The notes below the pieces were generated by a model. It did no database searches, was not told where the DNA came from, and saw only the letters and a program-made list of their open reading frames with translations. The translations under genes and the position numbers were made by a program. Positions 1 to 11,230 of a stretch of 64,000 nt of DNA are shown here, piece by piece (the stretch's first letter is position 1; each line of letters opens with the position of its first letter). The stretch is from Breviolum minutum Mf 1.05b.01. Taxonomy: Eukaryota; Sar; Dinophyceae; Suessiales; Symbiodiniaceae. Location: positions 1 to 64,000 of the forward strand of contig DF240526.1 in assembly GCA_000507305.1 (NCBI GenBank), written 5' to 3'.

Positions 1-552
1 GGATCTTAGATTAGAAGAGCCTGGAGCTTAACTTTTTTGTCCGATCTACAAGAAGGGGTGTGAAAGTTAGGTCTAGTAGGTGTAGATCTCCTTGATGATG
101 GAGTTAGGGAGTGCTGACCTGGTGTTTCTTTGTTTTGTTTGTTTTTGGAGAGAATAGACAGCCACTGTGTTTGCTTTGGAGAGAACCAGTTTAGGTTCTG
201 TTTTAGACTGCGTAGCTCCGTGTTTAGAAGAGAGTTTGCTGAGTTTAGCAAAGGTTAGACTTGAGGAAGTCTGGAAGAGTTTCACTGAGCACACTCAACG
301 TGTGGATGTTTGGCCCAAGAACGACAGTGAAAAAGGTCCGCAATCTTCTTACGTGGTTTTCACACTCTTCCGCGGAGGAAATTTATCTTTTTTGAATTTG
401 TTTGATTAATTCGTTTCATTGTTCTGACCAATGATTGTAAAGGTTTTTGTTGCTTTTCACGAAAGTTGACCGACCATGTCTCGTACTCGCCCGGCAATGC
501 AGGAAAAAAAAATGTTGCTTTTCACGAAGGTGGAATTGTCCTTTTGTGTAGT

Positions 553-618
553 TCTAGCTGACTGAAGGGCAAACCGCCCGGGACACGTACCCTAGCAGCT
601 GGCAGCCAAAAAAACACA
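553..618. repeat. Dispersed repeat, copy 1
   Basis: The core CTGACTGAAGGGC is followed by a CCGCCCGGGAC-like block, then AGCAGCT and AGCCAAAAAAA. The same order recurs at 1088-1160 and 2413-2480. A GAATTCGTTT-like or ATTCGTTT-like stretch lies upstream of each copy, so the full unit is probably 150-250 bases long. Confidence 0.7.
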
Positions 619-1087
619 TAGTTTGGTCATTGTGTCCGTCGTTTTTCACTTCCGGCTCACTGATGGCCGTTCGGATTTGATTCGTGCGGTAAGAAGCAAT
701 TGAAAAGGTTAGTCAAGTTGCTCGTGCTCTCCAACTTTCAGGCATGCCGATTAAGTGGCACTTGGTGTCACACGTTTTACCGGACGATTTTCGGCCAGTT
801 GTTGTTGTTTATTTGTTAAAACATGTATAGTCATAGGTGCATCCATCCTGTCTTCCGGACGCGCGCTCTTGTCACAGGTTTGTACCCAATGACTTCTCTG
901 CGCCGAATTCCTGCCTTCCTGTCCAGTGCACTGTCAATGACTTGACTCCGGAATGGTCTGCTCGTTGTTGACTCACTCGACCGCGGAGGTAATATGGTTG
1001 AATTCGTTTGTCAATTCGTTTTTCTGTGGTCTTGGTCTGGCCATTGAAACTGAATGTTTCTGCTTCACGACTTTGGTTTCGTCCGTT

Positions 1088-1160
1088 TTGTGTAGGTTCA
1101 GACTGAAGGGCGAACGGCCCGAGACACGCGCCCCAGCAGCTACCAGCCAAAAAGGAAGAC
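1088..1160. repeat. Dispersed repeat, copy 2
   Basis: Second copy of the CTGAAGGGCG / AGCAGC / AGCCAAAAA unit. It is preceded by CCGCGGAGGTAATAT near 980, which matches CCGCGGAGGAAATTT near 371 ahead of copy 1. The similarity therefore extends well upstream of the core. Confidence 0.7.
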
Positions 1161-1337
1161 AATCTTATGCGCGCCCGGCTGGACCTCCCTACCTATGTTC
1201 GGACCGGCAACTCGCTTTGCAACCCGCACTCTTCTCCCTTTTCCTTTCCCGCCAGCATTGTATGCCAGGGTCTTGTCCAACCCGGGTTAGATTGCATCTC
1301 ATGTCTGGGAACAGGTGGACTTTGGCAATTTCTTCGC

Positions 1338-1446
1338 TCAAGATGTTTCGCTTGCAGTGTGGGTTTTCTTAACTCAAGATGTTTCGCCTGCAGTTTTGGG
1401 AAGGCACCTTCTTAGTGCCAGATGTTTCGCTTGCAGTTTTGGGATG
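1338..1446. repeat. Short tandem repeat, 39-41 base period, three units
   Basis: AGATGTTTCGCTTGCAGT recurs three times with slight variation (near 1339, 1378 and 1420), each time followed by a TTGGG-like or TGGG-like tail. It is not part of any convincing coding frame. Confidence 0.75.
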
Positions 1447-2412
1447 GTGCTTCTTGTTTGCCATTCGAGTATTGCAACATTAATTTCAGATGCCATTCGA
1501 ATATTGCACTGTGGTCCGCAATGCTTTAGCCATGGCGCGCTAGCATGTGCACTTTGACGAAGAGATGGGGTTTCAATTTTGGTTCCCTGGAAGTACAGGT
1601 TTGTCACCATGAAATGAAAGGCCACCCACAGTACATGGAGAGGTTGTGATATGAATGGCCAATTGCATTTGCTGATCTTTTCACTCAGACTTCGCTGACT
1701 GAAGCGCGCACTCTTTTTTTTAAACTCTCCGGCTGCGGCTGATCTCGAGGACCATGTACAGAAAGCGTAAAAACGTGTAGATCATGCTACCGGCCTTGAA
1801 TCAAGTAGATTCAAGCAGTAAGCAAGGCAGGTGGATCAGATATAGGTCCATCATAGAAACGCGGTGATCTGGCTGATACACAAAAACACCACACAAAACA
1901 AGAACAAACAAACAACACACACAAAAACACACCAAACACAGCCCCCCCAAAAAACAGCAGCACCAAACAACACAAAAAAAACACCAATAAACCAGTCTTT
2001 TTGCGTAGCAAAAAGAGTCTAAAGGGTGAGACATACCATCCTGCTCACACTCCGCCTCATAGCCTTATAGCTTCAGTCTTCCATATACGTTCCAGTCGAC
2101 TTCGCGTCAACGCACGAAGGACATATAGTCTCTTCCACCAGCGACAAAGACCCAGAGTACGATAGCAATCCAGAAAAAACTGGAAGGCTGCCACCTCTGC
2201 TGGCCTAACAGCCACACACCTCACCACCAAGAAAGGACAGAGGAAACGGAGGGAGAGGGCATTCAGTGCATCAGAAAGAAGGACCAAATGAAGCCAGGAA
2301 AGAAAAGGAGAGGGTCTTGGGGTCCCATCGGCTTCATCTGTGAATTCGTTTCCTGTTCGATTTGGTTTCTTTTTTCATGACGGCTCGGTGCTTGTATAGA
2401 CTACTTAGTCTT

Positions 2413-2480
2413 CGCTGACTGAAGGGCGCTCCGCCCGGGACCAACTGGCACCCAAGCAGCTTCGAGCAAAAAAAACTCTT
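2413..2480. repeat. Dispersed repeat, copy 3
   Basis: Third copy: GCTGACTGAAGGGCG, then CCGCCCGGGACC, then AAGCAGCTTCGAGC and a run of A. TGAATTCGTTT occurs about 75 bases upstream, as in copy 2. A short partial match (GCTGACTGAAGCGCG) also lies near 1690. Confidence 0.65.
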
Positions 2481-3825
2481 GTGCTTGGACTGTCTTACTT
2501 GCTGCGTTTCTTTGACGAAGCTTCCCTTGTCAAAACCACAATGAAGCATGCCATTGCGAGACATTTCAAGGTCCACGGTTTGTTTTGCTGTGTGGTACAG
2601 ATGTTGGTTTACATTTTTGCGTTTGGTTTTGCTTTGATTTCATGTGGCAAATTTCGATGCGAACTCGGACACTGAGTGTGCATGAGTCTTATGGATCCTT
2701 ACCAACGACTGTTTTTGTTTGATTTGTTTTGTTTGGTATTGTTGCCTAAATTGACGTTGCTTGTTTTGTAGCCTTCCCTTTTTTGGGTTTGAACATCAAT
2801 AGCCATGAGTTTAGGTTGGTAGAAATTGGATAATGGGCCAAATACCATGATGCTCCCTATTGGTATGTTCGGATGCAATTGGCACGTTAGCATGTCGGTG
2901 ACTATGATCAACCTTTTTGCAGTTTTTCATTTCCATGTTGGATTACTCCCCTCCCAGTAGCAGTGGCACATGAAAATGAAAGTTTTACAGGGATTTTTTT
3001 GCAAGAAATGTAATGATCTTCATTGTGATTACTACTGGATGGGTAGCATCGCGATCCTTATCCACATCCATATCCATATGTGTGGTACATATTTTCAGTT
3101 GTATGCAGTTTTGCTGGACAACTCCGCCAAGCAGATGCACACAAAAACCATACGGTTTGTGCATCTCCAGCGACGTGGTTCCTGTTTGCGTAAGGTCTCG
3201 GATCTAAAATCGCACAGCCTTGGTTTTTGGTAGGTCTTACTGTACCACCGATGTTAATGGTTTCGCAGTTTTTGTTCTCCATTGCCTCGCATACGTTCCA
3301 TGTGTAGAAAAATGCATCTCAAAGTTTCACCCCTTTTTTTCACCAAAAAACTTCAAAATAAGATTTGCCAGTTCTATCAATTCCACCCAGTTCCCGCGAT
3401 TCTACAAATTTATTCCAGTTCGCATTTTGATGCTGGATGTTTCGACAGTGTGATATGAAGTGTAACATTGATGTGTTGTACAGCATTGCAGATGACCCGT
3501 TTTGTTTTCAAACATTTTCACAAACCTGCTTGTGTTGTTTTGGAAAAATCAAATTAAAAAAACTCAGTCGCAACATTTTTTTTTTGCATTATTTTTACAT
3601 GTTTGTGCCAGTTTTTTTGAACCAGAGTTCTATAAGAGACGTGGATTTGACACTTGATTGATCTGACAGACTGCACTTGGAAGCTGTACTGGGCCATACT
3701 ATTGAAGATCTGTTGTATCAATCTTGGGTTTATCATGATTTCTTCCATGTGAATGCTTGCAATGTGCATTCGTGGCGCAGATTTTGGACCAACGTTGACC
3801 TCGAACTGTGCAGCTCCTGGCCATC

Positions 3826-6377
3826 ATGTTTCGGCTTTGGGCGGTACTCGCCTTGCTCCTTGTAGGACTGGGTTTGTCGAAGTTCAGAGTTTGGATAGAA
3901 GAAAATGAATGAGATTCCTGTCCATGTTTTGGAAGTTTCGCATTGAGTCCTTTGGCCCCACGTCACCCCATTGGATTTGTATGAATCCTAGCCTATAATA
4001 TCTATCTATAATAATCTATACGATCAGTTGACGTTTCATGTTTGCTGCAGGAGTTCGAGCTGAGGAAACTGAGGCGGAAGCAGAGAAGGTGGTGGATGGC
4101 TTTAGTGATGGCGACAGGGTCAAGATGGCTGAATCTTCCGAGAAGCACGAGTTTCAGGCAGAGGTGAATCGTTTGATGGACATCATCATCAACTCCCTCT
4201 ATACCGACAAACAAGTCTTCTTGCGTGAGTTGATCTCCAACGCAGCTGATGCTTTGGAGAAAGCTCGATTCCACAGTGTTCAGGATGAGACCTTCTTGGG
4301 TGACACAAAGGACCTCGAGGTCAAGATTGAGCATGATGCTGATGCTAAGACCATCTCCATCATTGACACTGGCGTTGGCATGTCCAAGGCTGATTTGATT
4401 AACAACCTTGGAACTGTGGCAAAGTCAGGTACCACAAACTTCTTGGAAGCCATGGCTGAGGGTGGAGACGCTAACCTGATTGGTCAGTTTGGCGTCGGCT
4501 TCTACAGTGCCTTCCTGGTTGCAGATAAAGTCTCTGTGACCTCCAAGTGCAACGATGACCCTGTGCAGCATGTTTGGGAGTCTTCAGCAGATGCCTCCTT
4601 CACTGTTGTGGATGACCCACGCGGCAACACCCTGGGCAGAGGCACTCGAGTGACTCTCCACCTCAAGGAGGATGCCCACGACTACCTGTCAGAGGATAAG
4701 CTGAAGGAGAGTGCCAAGAAGTACTCTCAGTTCATCCAGTTCCCCATCTACGTGAAAGTGAAGAAGGAAGTAGATGTGGAGGCTGAGGAAGACGATGATG
4801 ATGACAAGGACGATGAGGATGAGGAACAGAAGGATGACGTAGAGACCAAGGATGAGGAGGAGAAGGATGAGGAAGACAAGAAGCCAAAGAAGAAGACTGT
4901 CTTTGAGTGGGAGCAAGTGAACACCCAGAAGGCAATCTGGCTTAGGGCCAAGGAAGACGTGACTGAAGAGGAATACAACGAGTTTTACAAGAGCATCTCC
5001 AAAGACTACTTGGACCCTCTGGCATACACCCACTTCAATGCAGAGGGTGAGATTGAGTTCAAGTCCATTCTGTTCTTGCCCAAGAAGGCTCCTTTTGACA
5101 TGATGGACAATTACTGGACCAAGAAGTCTGAGGTAAAGCTCTTCGTCCGTCGAGTTTTGGTAGCAGAGAAGTTTGATGAACTCCTGCCTCGTTACTTGAA
5201 CTTTGTTCGCGGTGTTGTTGACTCTGACGATTTGCCTTTGAATGTGTCTCGTGAACAGCTGCAGCAGAACAAGATCATGAAGGTCATTTCCAAGAAGCTT
5301 GTGCGCAAAGTGTTGGAATTGATGAAAAAGCTTGCCAAGGATGAAGAAACTGGTGGAGATGACGAAGAAGATGAGGGAGAAGAGAAGGAAGAGAAGGAAG
5401 AAAAGAAGGAGAAGAAAGATGAGGAAGGTCTGTGGACAAAATTCTGGAAGGAGTTCAATAAGAACTTGAAGATGGGTTGCTATGAGGATGACTCCAACCG
5501 CTCTAAGCTGTCCAAGCTCTTGCGATTCTACACCACCAAGTCTGAAGGCAAGGAGGTGAGTTTGGACAAGTACCTGGACCGTATGCAGGAGAGCCAGGAG
5601 AGCATCTATTACATGTCAGGTGACTCCATTGAGACCATGAAGAAGGCTCCTTCCCTACAGATCTTCTTGAAGAAAGACCTCGAGGTGTTGATGCTCCCGG
5701 ATCACTTGGATGAGCCGTGCTTGCAGAAGCTTGCAGACTATGAGGGCAAGAAATTCGTATCCATCCAAAAGGCAGATGTCAAGCTGGATGAAAGTGAAGA
5801 GGAGAAGAAGCGATTCAACAAGATCAAGGACATGTACAAGCCTTTGACTGACTGGTGGAAGAAGAAGTTGACTGACCTCACTGAGAGTGGTGCCATGAAG
5901 GAAGCTGGTGTGAAAGTGGAGAAGGTTGATGTCTCCAAGAGATTGACAGAGTCACCAGTTGTGGTTGTGACGTCGCAATTCGGCTACTCCGCCCAGCAGG
6001 AGAAGGTTATGAAGTCCCAAGCATTCCAGAACAAAGAGCAGCTGTCCATGATGGCTGGCCGAAAGACCTTGGAGATTAATCCAAATCACCCTGTGATCGT
6101 TGACCTCCTTGCCAAAGTAAAGGCAAGTGAAAGCGATGAGGCAGCTAGCAAGACCGCTGAAGTGTTGTTCCAGACTGCCCTCATTGAGTCTGGCTTTGAG
6201 ATTGCAGACCCATCATCACTTGTGACTCATGTGTACAAGCTGATGTCGAAGGAGCTTGGTGTGAATCCAGATGCTCCCCTGAAGGAGATTGAAGTGCCAG
6301 AGGATGAAGAGGAAGCTGAAGAGGAAGACAAGGATGACGAGGAAGAGGACACCAAGGAGGAGAAGGAAGATCTCTAA
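3826..6377 (+). CDS. HSP90B1: Endoplasmin (GRP94), ER-resident HSP90 chaperone
   Basis: ATP-driven chaperone that folds secretory and membrane proteins in the ER lumen. Exon 1 (3826-3871) starts MFRLWAVLALLLVGL, a classic signal peptide. A 179-base GT-AG intron (3872-4050) rejoins in phase at a glycine, followed by VRAEET, where cleavage is likely. Exon 2 runs 4051-6377; the spliced protein is 790 residues. Visible HSP90 marks: ELISNAADALEK (ATP/Mg binding, about residue 75), DTGVGM, NLGTVAKSGT, GQFGVGFYSAF, then an acidic linker, the middle-domain start VFEWEQVN and the C-terminal dimerisation domain. The tail reads KEEKEDL, a KDEL-like retrieval signal, so this is not the cytosolic MEEVD form. 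A second acidic insert of about 30 residues lies in the middle domain before LWTKFWKEF. A strand-shadow ATG at 4038 lies within the intron and is not the start. Family assignment is secure; ER location follows from both ends of the protein. Confidence 0.97.
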
Positions 6378-6384
6378 GCAGTTT

Positions 6385-6385
6385 N
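6385..6385. other. Single N, probable assembly join
   Basis: An undetermined base lies eight bases after the GRP94 stop codon. With the second N at 7116 it brackets a partially repeated GRP94 unit, so it probably marks where two reads or contigs were joined, not a true base. Confidence 0.7.
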
Positions 6386-6509
6386 TTGTGGTCTTTCTGG
6401 AGGCTAATAACCTGATCAATCAGTTTCTCTTAAGAGTTAATAACTCCGGATGGACGCTGGGCAATTTTTTGACTGGCTCTCCATGTTGCACTTCGAAATC
6501 GCATTTGAT

Positions 6510-6667
6510 GTTTGAGAGCGTGCTGAAAGTCAACGCACAAGCTCTCAAGATTTTGAGTAGGGTCAGAGAGAAGGTCCTGCCACTGCATGCAGCAAGAGAA
6601 ACCAGGCCGCCAGTGCCTATTAAAAACTCTGCCTTTCGCAGCGTGTAAAAAAGGGCATGTGCTCGCG
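6510..6667 (+). repeat. GRP94 3' flank, copy 1
   Basis: These 158 bases recur, apparently unchanged by eye, at 7117-7274. They begin GTTTGAGAGCGTGCTG and end GGGCATGTGCTCGCG. Beyond this point the two copies diverge quickly, though the next 20 bases are still alike. They are most simply read as the 3' UTR or trailer of two tandem GRP94 units. Confidence 0.9.
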
Positions 6668-7060
6668 GCTGCCATACTTTGTGCCGCAATAAGTGACATG
6701 TAGCATGTTGAGCACATGTTTTGAACCATTTGCACAAGCATAGCATGAGCCATCTGTTTTTATTGGATGCAGGTGACTCTCAAAATTCAACAGAGCGTGG
6801 TGGATCTTGAGTCATGAATGCTGGGCAGATTTTGGGTTTTCAAGGAGATAGGGGCCAGAGCTACTCCTTAGAACTGGGCAGATTTTGGCAGTGAGCCTAG
6901 AATTGAGTTGGGTTATTCATTTGCACCGATCACAGAAGTATAGGCTAGGTGAGGTTTCCAAATGTCCTTGTCAGTGTTTTTTGGTGAGGTTTTCATGGAC
7001 AGTGCAGTTGCCATGAAATTGGAGCTGAGCTTCCTGTATTGTCTCTTCTCTGAGGTCATC
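6668..7060. other. Spacer between GRP94 units
   Basis: This lies between the first 3' flank and the second signal-peptide exon. No coding frame is convincing. If the tandem model is right, it holds the terminator of unit 1 and the promoter of unit 2. Stop-to-next-ATG distance is 683 bases. Confidence 0.5.
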
Positions 7061-7106
7061 ATGTTTCGGCTTTGGGCGGTACTCGCCTTGCTCCTTGTAG
7101 GACTGG
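7061..7106 (+). pseudogene. Second GRP94 copy, only the signal-peptide exon remains
   Basis: ATG at 7061 repeats exon 1 of GRP94 exactly (MFRLWAVLALLLVGL plus one base). The base after the exon differs: copy 1 has G|GT, copy 2 has G|AT, so the intron donor is altered. Ten bases later an N (7116) jumps directly into the copied 3' flank, and all of exon 2 is absent. Either a full second gene was collapsed in assembly, or this is a real internal deletion that left a dead copy. The first reading is more likely, because the breaks coincide with N. Confidence 0.85.
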
Positions 7107-7116
7107 ATTTGTCCAN

Positions 7117-7274
7117 GTTTGAGAGCGTGCTGAAAGTCAACGCACAAGCTCTCAAGATTTTGAGTAGGGTCAGAGAGAAGGTCCTGCCACTGCATGCAGC
7201 AAGAGAAACCAGGCCGCCAGTGCCTATTAAAAACTCTGCCTTTCGCAGCGTGTAAAAAAGGGCATGTGCTCGCG
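7117..7274 (+). repeat. GRP94 3' flank, copy 2
   Basis: Repeats 6510-6667 at an offset of 607 bases. It directly follows the N at 7116, so exon 1 of unit 2 is joined to its own trailer without the body of the gene. Confidence 0.9.
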
Positions 7275-7702
7275 TCTGCTATGCTTTGCACGCTAGTACA
7301 ATCCTCATCTCCTCAGCATTTTGATGTTGTGTGTTGAGTGAGGCACCACTCCCATCCGATTTTCCTTTCATCAAAGAAAGGCTGATTTGGGACCGCTCCA
7401 ACGTGGTGGGAAAAAACCTAGGCCCTGTGCCAATGTCAAGCTTCCTGTGTCTTCCGGTGGCTCAAGAGTGGGCCTCTTGCCTGTTGGGCCACTCCTGATG
7501 GATGCCGTGGGTGGCGAACGGAGCCCCGATGTCAACCGGGAGAAGGCCCGTGATGCGGTTGAAATGTGAATCTTTCGTCTTGGGGATGCAAAATCCATGT
7601 GATTTTGATAGCCAGCAAGTGATGTGGAGGAACTGGAAGATGGTGAATCAAGTGCTCAACGGCCGCCCTCCCCATCATTGAAGCAGGAGTCCAGTACCAA
7701 AA

Positions 7703-7765
7703 TTGATTGATGATGCTGATGATGAAGACGACGACGAAGATGATGAGGACGACGATGAGGACGAC

Positions 7766-7815
<50 letters not shown>

Positions 7816-7862
7816 CGACGACGACGACGACGACGACGATGATGAAGATTATGATGATGATT
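7703..7862. repeat. GAT/GAC triplet microsatellite
   Basis: About 150 bases of GAT and GAC units, with alternating blocks of pure GAT and pure GAC. It opens a poly-aspartate frame on + and a poly-histidine frame on -, but neither shows a credible gene around it. Confidence 0.95.
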
Positions 7863-9000
7863 ACATTTTTTTAAAAATGATTTTGGGCTTTGGATTTTGG
7901 GTTTCGGACGTTGGGATTGAGATTTTTGATCTTTCAATTCTTGCAGATTTTGCATCAGATATACGTTGAACACGCCGACTCGGGTCAGCACATTACGACC
8001 ATCATGGCCACTAGTCACCAGATCACCATCATTATTATCATCATCATTCATCACCACGGTTGGCAACTTGAAGTGTCTAACATTATATTTACGACTCGGG
8101 TGGTTCACCTGTAGGAGACTTGTCTGGTTTTCGATTGGGATGACACGATCCTTCCAACGACTCTACCTTAGTGTGCTGTTGCTTGAAGTCCAGAGTGTTA
8201 TGTTCACTCATCACAAATTTCTGCGAAAACTTAAGGTCCTGGTTAGAGCGCATTCATGCTCTTGCTGGTGGTGTGTGCCTTAAACCAACCATCAACTGTT
8301 GGCCAAAAAACAAGTGTGAGACAATGTCTGGAGCCAACTTTTTCCGGGTTGGAAAACCATGGAGTTTCCACCAGTTTCAATCATTGAGGTGGACCTTTAA
8401 GGCCAGAGGTCCAGAGACAACTCGCAAGTCTTTCTTCCGTCGCCGCGCAAACCTTGCAGCTTGCAGCTTCGCATCTTGGATCCGTCGTTAGGATGTACCA
8501 ACAATCTGGATGAATTGGACCAGTTGAAAAAGGGAAATTAAATTTCCCATGAATTTACCAGTTGAACTATATACCTAACTGGTGAGCTGGCTTTTTTTTC
8601 ATGAATAGTTGACATTGCTACTTTTTTTTTCTTCCTTCACCGAGGGGTTTGATGATCGAACTGTATGCCGAGGATGGGCACAGTAGTCATCATCACCAAC
8701 AGCGCACCGGGTTGGGTTTGGGGGCCCCAAGGATTCTGGTTTTTGTTGAGTTTTGGTTGGTTTCATAGATTTGTTTTTCTTTTTTTTGGGGCACAAAAAT
8801 ATAAATCACCGTCACGTCATGATGTCGTTCGAGGAGTAGTTCTGTAGTTGTTCTCTTGGGTTTTGGGTGAAGTGAGCCGGCCTTGAGGTGGACCAGTCCT
8901 GTCAGATTTTCATGCCTCAGATCTTGCAGCAGGTGAAGGGGCATTTTGCTGTGCTGGTTGATGAGATTACTTTTTGAAAGATGGATCTCAAGAAGGGATG

Positions 9001-9010
9001 TTGTTGTTGT

Positions 9011-9042
<32 letters not shown>

Positions 9043-9063
9043 TTGATGATGTTGATGATGTTA
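9001..9063. repeat. TTG/ATG triplet microsatellite
   Basis: Four TTG units lead into about ten ATG units and then mixed TTGATGATG units. Non-coding context. Confidence 0.95.
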
Positions 9064-10579
9064 GAATTTCGGTGCATTTTTTTCCAAAGCACCATCATGG
9101 CACCATGATTCTCAAACCCTTCTCGAGGCTTCTTCCAGGCGGGGGAACATGAAAAAAATAATATGCATGACATTCCACAATGACCTCTGATGCCCTTTGC
9201 GCTCAAGATCCGTACGATTTAATGTAGAAAAAGTCTCTGCTTGAAGCATTTTGATTCGCCTTTATCAGTCACTGCAGACATTTCACCACATGTTTCCACC
9301 TTGTAAGACTAAGAATGTACATAGCAGCAATTGGTTCTAGGATCAAAATGCATCAACAGCTTGAGGAAAGTTGACAGGTTGACCAACACTGGTCTTATTC
9401 ATCTAAAGCAGAGCCGGGAACAGATGCCTTTCCTGGGGTAGAGCTGTAGTGCCACTCGGTGAAGATTTGTTTCAAATGCGAGCGTTGCAAGCCACAAGAT
9501 CCATCACTTGAAACCATTTTGGCTTGAGGTTGAAACTTTTTGCTTTGAGATTGAAACTCAATGGACTACTTCACCCGAAGCTTGCTACGCCCAGAGTCTT
9601 GTTCTTAGTGGAAAACAGCTGGTGTTTTCAGGTCGTTCTGTGTTGAACTGCTCACTTCGAGGCATAGTGAAGTGGATGGCAAGCGAAAGTTGGAAGGAAA
9701 GGCAAGGCTTTCTCCTGGCCCTGTTGTTAAACGAAACCCTCTCTGAACGCTCCTTTTTGAAGAATGCTACAAAAACCTGAGAATAGAAGATGTTGGAATT
9801 TTAAACTCTGAACAGATGGCTTGTCTTTTTTTGGGGCACTTTGTTGCTGCCCCTCCTGAAGGCTTTAGATTTAGATGCTTTTGCCAAGTCCTCCGTGATT
9901 CTATCAAAGAAACTCACAGAGGCTGGGAATTTCACACGGCTGGACAAGGGAAACTTGAATAAACTCCAATGGTGAAATTGGATGAGTCATTGAGATGTCA
10001 ATCACAAAGAAAAGGTGCTCATTTCAATTTGATCATTTTATCATCCTGAGATGATTGACAATTTTGGACTCTGGATCTACACTGAGAACAAGAGCGCCAT
10101 TAATTTTTGCGCCTGCTGTTGAATAACCAGTGCAATCTGCGAGTGTGAGCATATGATCATGGGAGGTTTTTAGAAATCTGATGTCGCCAGAGATTTCGCT
10201 AATATCTTGCGCTTTTTGGATAAATTTTGGGTTCTCAAAATCGGAATTTTGGTCTTCAAATTGGCCCACCATCGTGCCATTGGGTTGAGGAGGCGTAAAG
10301 GATGATCCCAGGACCCCCCCCCAAAAAAAAACGTTTTGCAGATGGTATTTTTTCGGACCTTTTTCATTCATGCACCGCAATGGCATTAGAAACCCCGGTT
10401 CGTTTGATTGTTTGGGAGGCTGGGAGGATCGCCCTACCGAGTTCATTTTCAAAGTCATTTTGCATCTCTTGATGGCCCGCCATCCATGTAATGAACGCCT
10501 TTGACTTTAAGCCAATCTGACATCTGCACACATCTGTAGCATGTTTTTTTTGCCCTTCTTGAAAGTAAGGTGAAAGATA

Positions 10580-10642
10580 GCTGCTGCTGCTGCTACTACT
10601 ACTACTGCTACTACTATTACTACTACTAGTACTGCTATTACG

Positions 10643-10675
<33 letters not shown>

Positions 10676-10912
10676 CACTACTACCACTACTACCACTACT
10701 ACCACTACTACCACTACTACCACTACTACCACTACTAGCACTACTAGCACTAGCACTAGCACTGGCACTGGCACTGGCACTGGCACTGGCATTAGCACTA
10801 GCACTAGCACTACCACTACGACTACGACTACGACTACTACTACTACTACTACTACTACTAGTACTACTACTACTAGTACTACTAGTACTACGACTATGAC
10901 TATGACTATGAC
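10580..10912. repeat. Long composite ACT-type triplet repeat
   Basis: About 330 bases built from triplets and hexamers in clear blocks: CTG, then ACT with interruptions, ACTACC, ACTAGC, ACTGGC, ACTACG, ACT again and finally ACTATG. The minus-strand frame reads poly-valine/leucine, which is an artefact of the repeat. The block structure shows successive expansion of variant units. Confidence 0.95.
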
Positions 10913-11230
10913 TCCCCCCTTTTTGGTGACAATGGCAATCCGGGGTTTGTGTGACACTCGATCATGGTGTCATTTGTGTTTGTGAAAGAAAAGACGCCGT
11001 TTCCAGGCATCCAAGCCGCCCCCAGCTCCTAGGTGGGGAGGAGTATGTCATACAAGCTGATTTTCAGTGGCATCACGGATTAGTTTCGTGATCATAATCC
11101 CATTGGTGGGATAGGTTCTTGGACGCAGCATGTGCCAATTTGTCAAAGAAAATAGCGTTTGTAGCACGTTTCTTGGCCTTGACGTTTCTTGTTGACTTGA
11201 CTAACCGCAGCCCACCTGTGTAATGTGCAG

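Larger units (their letters stand above)
1..3825. other. Non-coding upstream region
   Basis: No frame here behaves like a gene: open frames are short, overlap on both strands and lack recognisable motifs or exon-like codon use. The stretch holds a three-copy dispersed repeat (near 560, 1095 and 2415) and a 39-41 base tandem repeat near 1340-1440. Its last part is the 5' flank of the GRP94 gene. No TATA box or other promoter element could be assigned. Confidence 0.6.
7275..11230. other. Repeat-rich spacer
   Basis: No recognisable gene. It contains three triplet microsatellites (7703, 9001 and 10580). An open frame at 9508-9780 has no visible motif or splice context. A 54-base stretch near 7430-7560 is GC-rich but gives no protein that I recognise. 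Confidence 0.55.

Noticed and set aside
4689..5033. Open frames on the minus strand within the GRP94 gene (also 5192-5458, 5738-5938)
   Set aside because: They mirror the acidic, codon-biased GRP94 exon; serine/leucine-rich, no motifs and no splice context.
7656..8108. Minus-strand 150-residue frame with a histidine tract
   Set aside because: Histidine run is the GAT/GAC repeat read backwards; no start context, no motifs.
9514..9528. CCATTTTGGCTTGAG, resembling the end of the dinoflagellate spliced leader (a relic would suggest a retroposed gene)
   Set aside because: Only 11 bases match before it diverges, and no coding sequence follows; chance is a fair explanation.
9508..9780. 90-residue plus-strand frame ending in NATKT
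   Set aside because: No recognised motif, no splice edges, base composition like the surrounding spacer.
10364..10957. 197-residue minus-strand frame, poly-valine
   Set aside because: Created by the ACT-type triplet repeat; no gene-like sequence on either side.
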